From Brugia malayi (Eukaryota; Nematoda; Chromadorea; Rhabditida; Onchocercidae): 64,000 bases of DNA. The stretch spans positions 3,502,528 through 3,566,527 of the forward strand of contig NW_025062475.1 in the NCBI RefSeq assembly GCF_000002995.4, given 5' to 3'. Made by a program: the position numbers and the translations under genes. This document shows, one piece after another, positions 59,190-64,000 of the stretch (the stretch's first letter is position 1; each line of letters begins with the position of its first letter). The notes under the pieces are model-generated. The model did not search any database and was not told the DNA's origin. It saw only the letters and a list, made by a program, of their open reading frames with translations.

Positions 59190-62100
59190 GTATTTCTTCT
59201 CACTAAATAATTATTAATTAATTAAGGGTAAGTTATTGGTAATTAATTAAGCATAAATTGAAGTGTGAAATGAAAAGGGGAAAATGATAATGGACATGTT
59301 GTTGCTGAGTTGTGCAATAAAGCGGTAAATGAGGATAATTTATGGTTGATAGTTTAGAATGATAGTACTGATAATAATTAATGATAATAATGAATAAATG
59401 AATAATTTATCGATAGTCAAAGAGTAATGCAAACTTTTTTGAATCACAATATTGGACTGAATCATTTTGTATTGAACTAGCAAAAACATAAGTCATTTAA
59501 ATAATATCACTCATAATTTTTATTCATTACTGTATAAATTGTAAAATTTCAATGAAATAACTTTTGAACTAAGATTCAAATTAATTTGATTTCAAACATT
59601 TTAACATTTCAAGAATTTCTCTTCAATTATTAACACTATTTAAGTTACACTATTTACCAAATTTTTAAATTTGCAATGTAAGTTTCGATCTATTTACTGG
59701 AATAGAATTAAACGGTTTTGTATTTCCTGATCGGAAAATTTGCATTAGGAAATTTATTTACCGTATCATTATTTATCAAAAAATCACTTACTTTTGCTGT
59801 GATCAATCCTTTTACGACAACAAATCAATTGGATCATTCCGTACGGAATTTGTTTACCGAAAACTACATGGAATTTATTTCATTTTTAACTTACTTTATT
59901 TATTGTTTACCATAAAGATAGAGATTTGTTATAGATAATAAAATTAATTGTTGTGATCAAAATGATAACAATATTAGCAATAACAAAAATATTTTTAAAA
60001 TCAACTTTGAAAATAATTTTGAATTAGACAATTTTTTTTTTAAACACATAAACAATCCGTAAAAAAGAAAAAAAAAGAATAGTAATTAGAAATAAGATTT
60101 TGGATAAATTACATATTTAAAAAGGTTTATAAAAATTTCTGTTCCCCAAAAATTTAAATATTTTTTTATCAGTGAAGCATTTAAATTTAAATTGGCATTT
60201 AATGGTTAAGCATTTAATGCTTATTTTTAAAAAAAAAATTCATTTCGCTGATAAGTTTATGCAATGAAACATGCAGAAAAAAAAAAGGAATGGAAATTTA
60301 TAGAAAAATTTGCTTAATATGACAATTAATTGCTTAAATAATTTTAAACAAATAATTAAAATTTAAAGTTAAATAGTTTAATCTAGCAATTTGCTATTAT
60401 AAAACTTTCTGAATAAAGGAATAAAAGGCTAATATTAAAATTTTGACTTGAAAAATTTTTTAAATAATCAGAATGTTGAGTTTACTCATCTATTCACTTA
60501 TCTTAATAAAAATATAAAGTTTATTTCTACTTGTTTATTTCCAATATTAAATCTTCTTTTTTTTTTTTTTTGCTTAATGCTTTAAATAACAAAATCCAAT
60601 GTTATTTTTTTGTCATTGTCATATTTTTAGGCTAATACTGTTAGGTTTATTAAATGCTCGCATTTATTACTTTTATTATTATTATTATTACTATTATTTT
60701 TATTGTTATTATTATCGTTATCATTATTATTGCAATTACTATTATCATTAATTGTTATTATTACCTATGACAAAGCATACTAAGTCGGCAAAATAAACTA
60801 TCGAATATGAATGGAAAAGTTTCCCGATCTATTTATATCAATGAGACAGATGTGCATATTTATGATGCAACAGATGCCATTGATCTATTTTGAATAATCA
60901 TAAACAATACCTATTAAATCATCAAACTAAAATCGGTAAGGTCAAGTAACTGCGATTAGGAAGAAATTTCCTGATTTTCTCTTTATGCTTTTTCTATCTT
61001 TCGCAGTTTTCTTTCTTTTCAATTTGAAATGAATAAATATTTGTGTGATAATTTGATAAATAATAGTAAGAACGAAGCATTGTACATACGTTGTATATGT
61101 AATATATTTGAAGTGTATAACAAAATGTGCAGAAAATTAAATTATATTTGCTAAAAATCTAAAAGCTAAAATTGTTGTAAATTTTGGCTAAACTTTTTAA
61201 TTTAATTCAAAATGTTAATGTTTGTTTTACAAACAACAAAAAAAATAAAATTCAAATTGACTGTTGTTTTAACCTCTTTCTATCATAAATTATACTTTCA
61301 ATTAAATTTTTTAAATCATCAATTTTTATTTCTTCTTTAAATTAAAATAACTAATGAGCACGTGAAATGTGAATAATTTTATATAATAATACGAAACAAT
61401 GCTAACTTGTTTTTTTTTAAAGTTTTTTAAACTAATGTTAATTATATCAGTGACAATATTTGGCTATTTATTAGTAATTATTATTCAAAGCAGTAAATAT
61501 AATAAACAACAAATAAAGTAAAAGTAAACAAATAAATGAGTGTAAATTATTCATTCGAATAAGAAATGAAATAAAAATTTCGAAAGTGATAAAAGCATGG
61601 ATACCACCAATTTTATTGGATATCTTTTCTTTTTCTACCTTTAAATATTTTGAAATTGGATGAAATAAAAAGTGAGTAATACAAGAGAAGAGAAAAAGAT
61701 AGAGAGAGAGGGAGAGAGAGAGAAGAAGAAGGAAGTAGAAAAGATATATGAAAGAAGAAAATGGTATAATGAAGAATTTTGAAATGGTTATTGTAACAGT
61801 GACCATAATTCAAGGCCATTTCAACTTTCTGAACCCAAAATTTTGATCAACTGAAACGCAATTTCAACAAATACACTTCATATGTGTATCAATTTGTATA
61901 TCTATATAATAATAATAATAATGATAATAATGATAATAATAATAATGATGATAATAGTAATAATAATAATAATTTCATTTATTCATTTATTTTTTCGACC
62001 AATTATTATAAAATTTATTTTAAATGAGCAAAAAAAAAAAAGCAAAGGTGCAAGAGGGAAGAATGAAAATTAGCATATTATTTAATATTAATATTTCAAA

Positions 62101-63420
62101 TAGATTGTTAATAAGAAAAGAAAAAAAGAATGCACCGAAAAACTTAGCTGTTTTTCTTTTTTTTTTTTTAAATATTTTGACTTAGAAATAAAAGTTTTAA
62201 ATTTCAAACGAAATAAGAATTTTTATCAATCTATTTAAATTTTTGTTTTTGCTTTATCTTGTTTATTTGAAAAAAAAAATCCCAAATTACATTTTTATTT
62301 TTGTTATTTTGTTAAATACTTCAAAACAAAAAAAATTTTTTTTCTATCGATAATCGACTAATAAAATGAAATTTTTTACACTAAATTCTGTACTTCATAT
62401 AAATTGAAGTGACTATTATCATTTGTAAAAAAAATTAATTTAAAGCAACAATAGATGTTGGGAAAACAAAAAATATACATCTTGCATTTAAAAAAAAGTG
62501 CAATTTTAATAGCAAAAAATTAATTTAGAGGACAGTTTTTTTAGTAAGAGAAAAATATAAATTTAAATATTATTATTTCATAGTGAAAAAGAAAAAAAAT
62601 GAAAAAGTAAAAAGAATTGAAAGAATCAAATTGTGGCAAAAAAAGATCTAAAATTATATCTAAAAAAAAAATTATAATAATGAATGAGTGTAACGATTTG
62701 TAATGTTTGGAAAGAAAAAATAATTGTTTTTTGTTTTATTTCTAAAAAAAAAGAAAAGATGGAAATAAGAAGAAAAATTTTTTTAAATTAAAAAGAAAGC
62801 ATTTTTTTTTTGTCAGTTACACATTTTTAGCAAATTGATCAGCCATTAGTGTGACATTTCATACTGTAAAAAGTTCATCCATCCTATTTATCACAAATTA
62901 GACTAATGATTGATAAATTAGCCAAGGCCATAATTTAATTTTTGCTTATTTCGCTTATACTCTCTCATATATGACATTTAAAATTTTTCCGATAAAATTT
63001 GTTTTGAAAGAAAAAAAAATGAACAAAACATAAAAACATATTATTATTGAATAAGAATGGAAATAATTTAAAGTTAATTCAAAGATAATTCATTTAAAAT
63101 AAAACTGTTTATTTATTTGTTTGTTTTTGCTGCATATTTTCGAGAAATCATTTGCAGGATTTGGAATAATTTAATTAATATTTTATCATTCAAATTCTTT
63201 ACATATATATATATAATTATTTGAATCATTATATTTAAATAATTATTTTTTAGTAATCTTTTTGAAGTAAAAAATAATTTTAAAAAAAATAATTAAAAAT
63301 TAAATCCTGCTGCTTCAAATTAATTATACTAGCAATAGAAAAAAAATTTAATAAATTGGAATTGGATAAAAATTTATCAGCAAAAAAAAAAAAGAAAAGT
63401 ATATTTGAATTGTGTAAAAC
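59190..63420. other. Upstream AT-rich stretch
   Basis: No gene recognised. Simple ATT/AAT runs (60670-60760, 61904-61974), a GA tract (61700-61732) and many A/T runs. An open frame on the plus strand at 59718-59915 begins with TTG and has no recognised relative. Confidence 0.65.
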
Positions 63421-63478
63421 AAAAAGTAAACTCACTGCGGGAGATTGAAGGTTAGCCGAAAGAAAATTACACACTTAC

Positions 63479-63545
63479 TAAACCATCGGTGGGTTATTAT
63501 CACGGATAATCTCGAACGAAATAAAAAATGACAACATCCATCCAT
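63479..63545 (-). CDS. Possible distal first exon
   Basis: In a GC-richer stretch near the right edge, ATG at 63545 (MDGCCHFLFRSRLSVIITHR) runs 22 codons to a consensus donor TTTA|GTAAGTGTG in phase 1. A second ATG nearer the donor is in another phase, so this may equally be a non-coding 5' UTR exon of the same gene or of one beyond the edge. Confidence 0.25.
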
Positions 63546-64000
63546 GGGTATTTTCAGAGATATATTAGCTCGTTGGATGACTTTATTTACTTTTGCCGAT
63601 GTGACACGATGTCAATCATAAATTACCCAATGGAATTATATGTAAATATAAAATTCAGCCTATATCTATTTGACAGAAATATATCAAAATTTTGATTTTA
63701 AACAGTGCAATTCTTAATTTTAAACAAAAAAATTTTTTTATTTCCATTTTTTCCACTTAAAATTGTTATTTTTCTTTTTTAAATTTAATTGATGAAAAAT
63801 ATATGTATGTGCGTAGAATTAGAAAAGAATTTATTAATGTATTTTTTACCATTTAAATGAAAATTCTAATTTTAAATATTATAATTTTTAGAAATTCAAT
63901 TACATTAAATTTCTTTAGTAAATTAGATTTTGGCAGTTCTCTTTTGACCAACACAATATGTATATATTTGTGGTTTTAATGATATGTTTATCATGTTTAA
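63546..64000. other. Right edge of window
   Basis: The first 60 nt belong to the same GC-richer patch as the possible distal first exon; the rest is plain AT-rich sequence. Confidence 0.6.

Noticed and set aside
59718..59915. 65-codon plus-strand open frame
   Set aside because: Starts with TTG, has no recognised relative and no splice context, although its residue use is less repetitive than most.

Overview
The window is AT-rich eukaryotic DNA, by eye roughly four fifths A+T. It is dominated by one long multi-exon gene on the minus strand, running from about 46.3 kb down through the left edge at position 1. Nineteen coding exons can be joined in a consistent reading frame into at least 1073 codons. 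The product is an AGAP / centaurin-gamma family Arf GAP: a Miro-like GTPase-like domain (GLD), a PH domain split by an insert, an ArfGAP zinc finger (C-x2-C-x16-C-x2-C-x4-R) and ankyrin repeats cut off at position 1. In C. elegans the orthologous gene is called cnt-2; the vertebrate relatives are AGAP1, AGAP2 and AGAP3. AGAP proteins are specific to animals and their close relatives. The base composition, introns packed with homopolymers and microsatellites, acceptors of the TTTTCAG/TTTTAG type and possible trans-splice acceptors beside start codons suggest a nematode, perhaps a spirurid or filarial-like one. The species call is an inference and not secure.

Layout on the minus strand, 5' to 3': upstream DNA 64.0-46.3 kb; exon 1 (start ATG at 46275); a 21-kb intron 1; exon 2 at 25.1 kb; a 5.9-kb intron 2; exons 3-6 (GLD) 19.1-16.7 kb; a 6.2-kb intron 6; a small, less certain exon 7 at 10.4 kb; exons 8-11 (a low-complexity Thr/Gln/Ser/Gly linker) 8.2-3.6 kb; exons 12-15 (PH) 3.3-2.1 kb; exons 16-17 (ArfGAP) 1.6-1.1 kb; exons 18-19 (end of ArfGAP, ankyrin) 0.94 kb to the edge.

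The most interesting signal is a set of further possible first exons. Exon 2 accepts phase-1 donors. Besides the conserved exon 1, at least two well-formed open segments on the same strand lie in intron 1 and end in phase-1 donors: 26356-25780 (192 codons, or a nested single-exon gene to 25727) and 40026-39888 (46 codons, with an acceptor-like TTAG 12 nt before its ATG). Weaker ones lie at 43895-43880, 59103-58968 and 63545-63479. A 152-codon open segment (10857-10401) that merges into exon 7 could start an isoform lacking the GLD. Together these suggest a gene with many alternative promoters, each giving the same GAP core a different N-terminus.

The rest is non-coding: a 28-bp satellite array with higher-order repeats (44.1-45.1 kb), a 30/39-bp array (36.2-36.95 kb), arrays of 97, 77 and 52 bp, two small dispersed repeat families, many GA/GT/ATT microsatellites, and a few GC-richer islands with candidate nuclear-receptor, POU and bZIP sites. 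No rRNA, tRNA, CRISPR array, transposase or reverse transcriptase was recognised.
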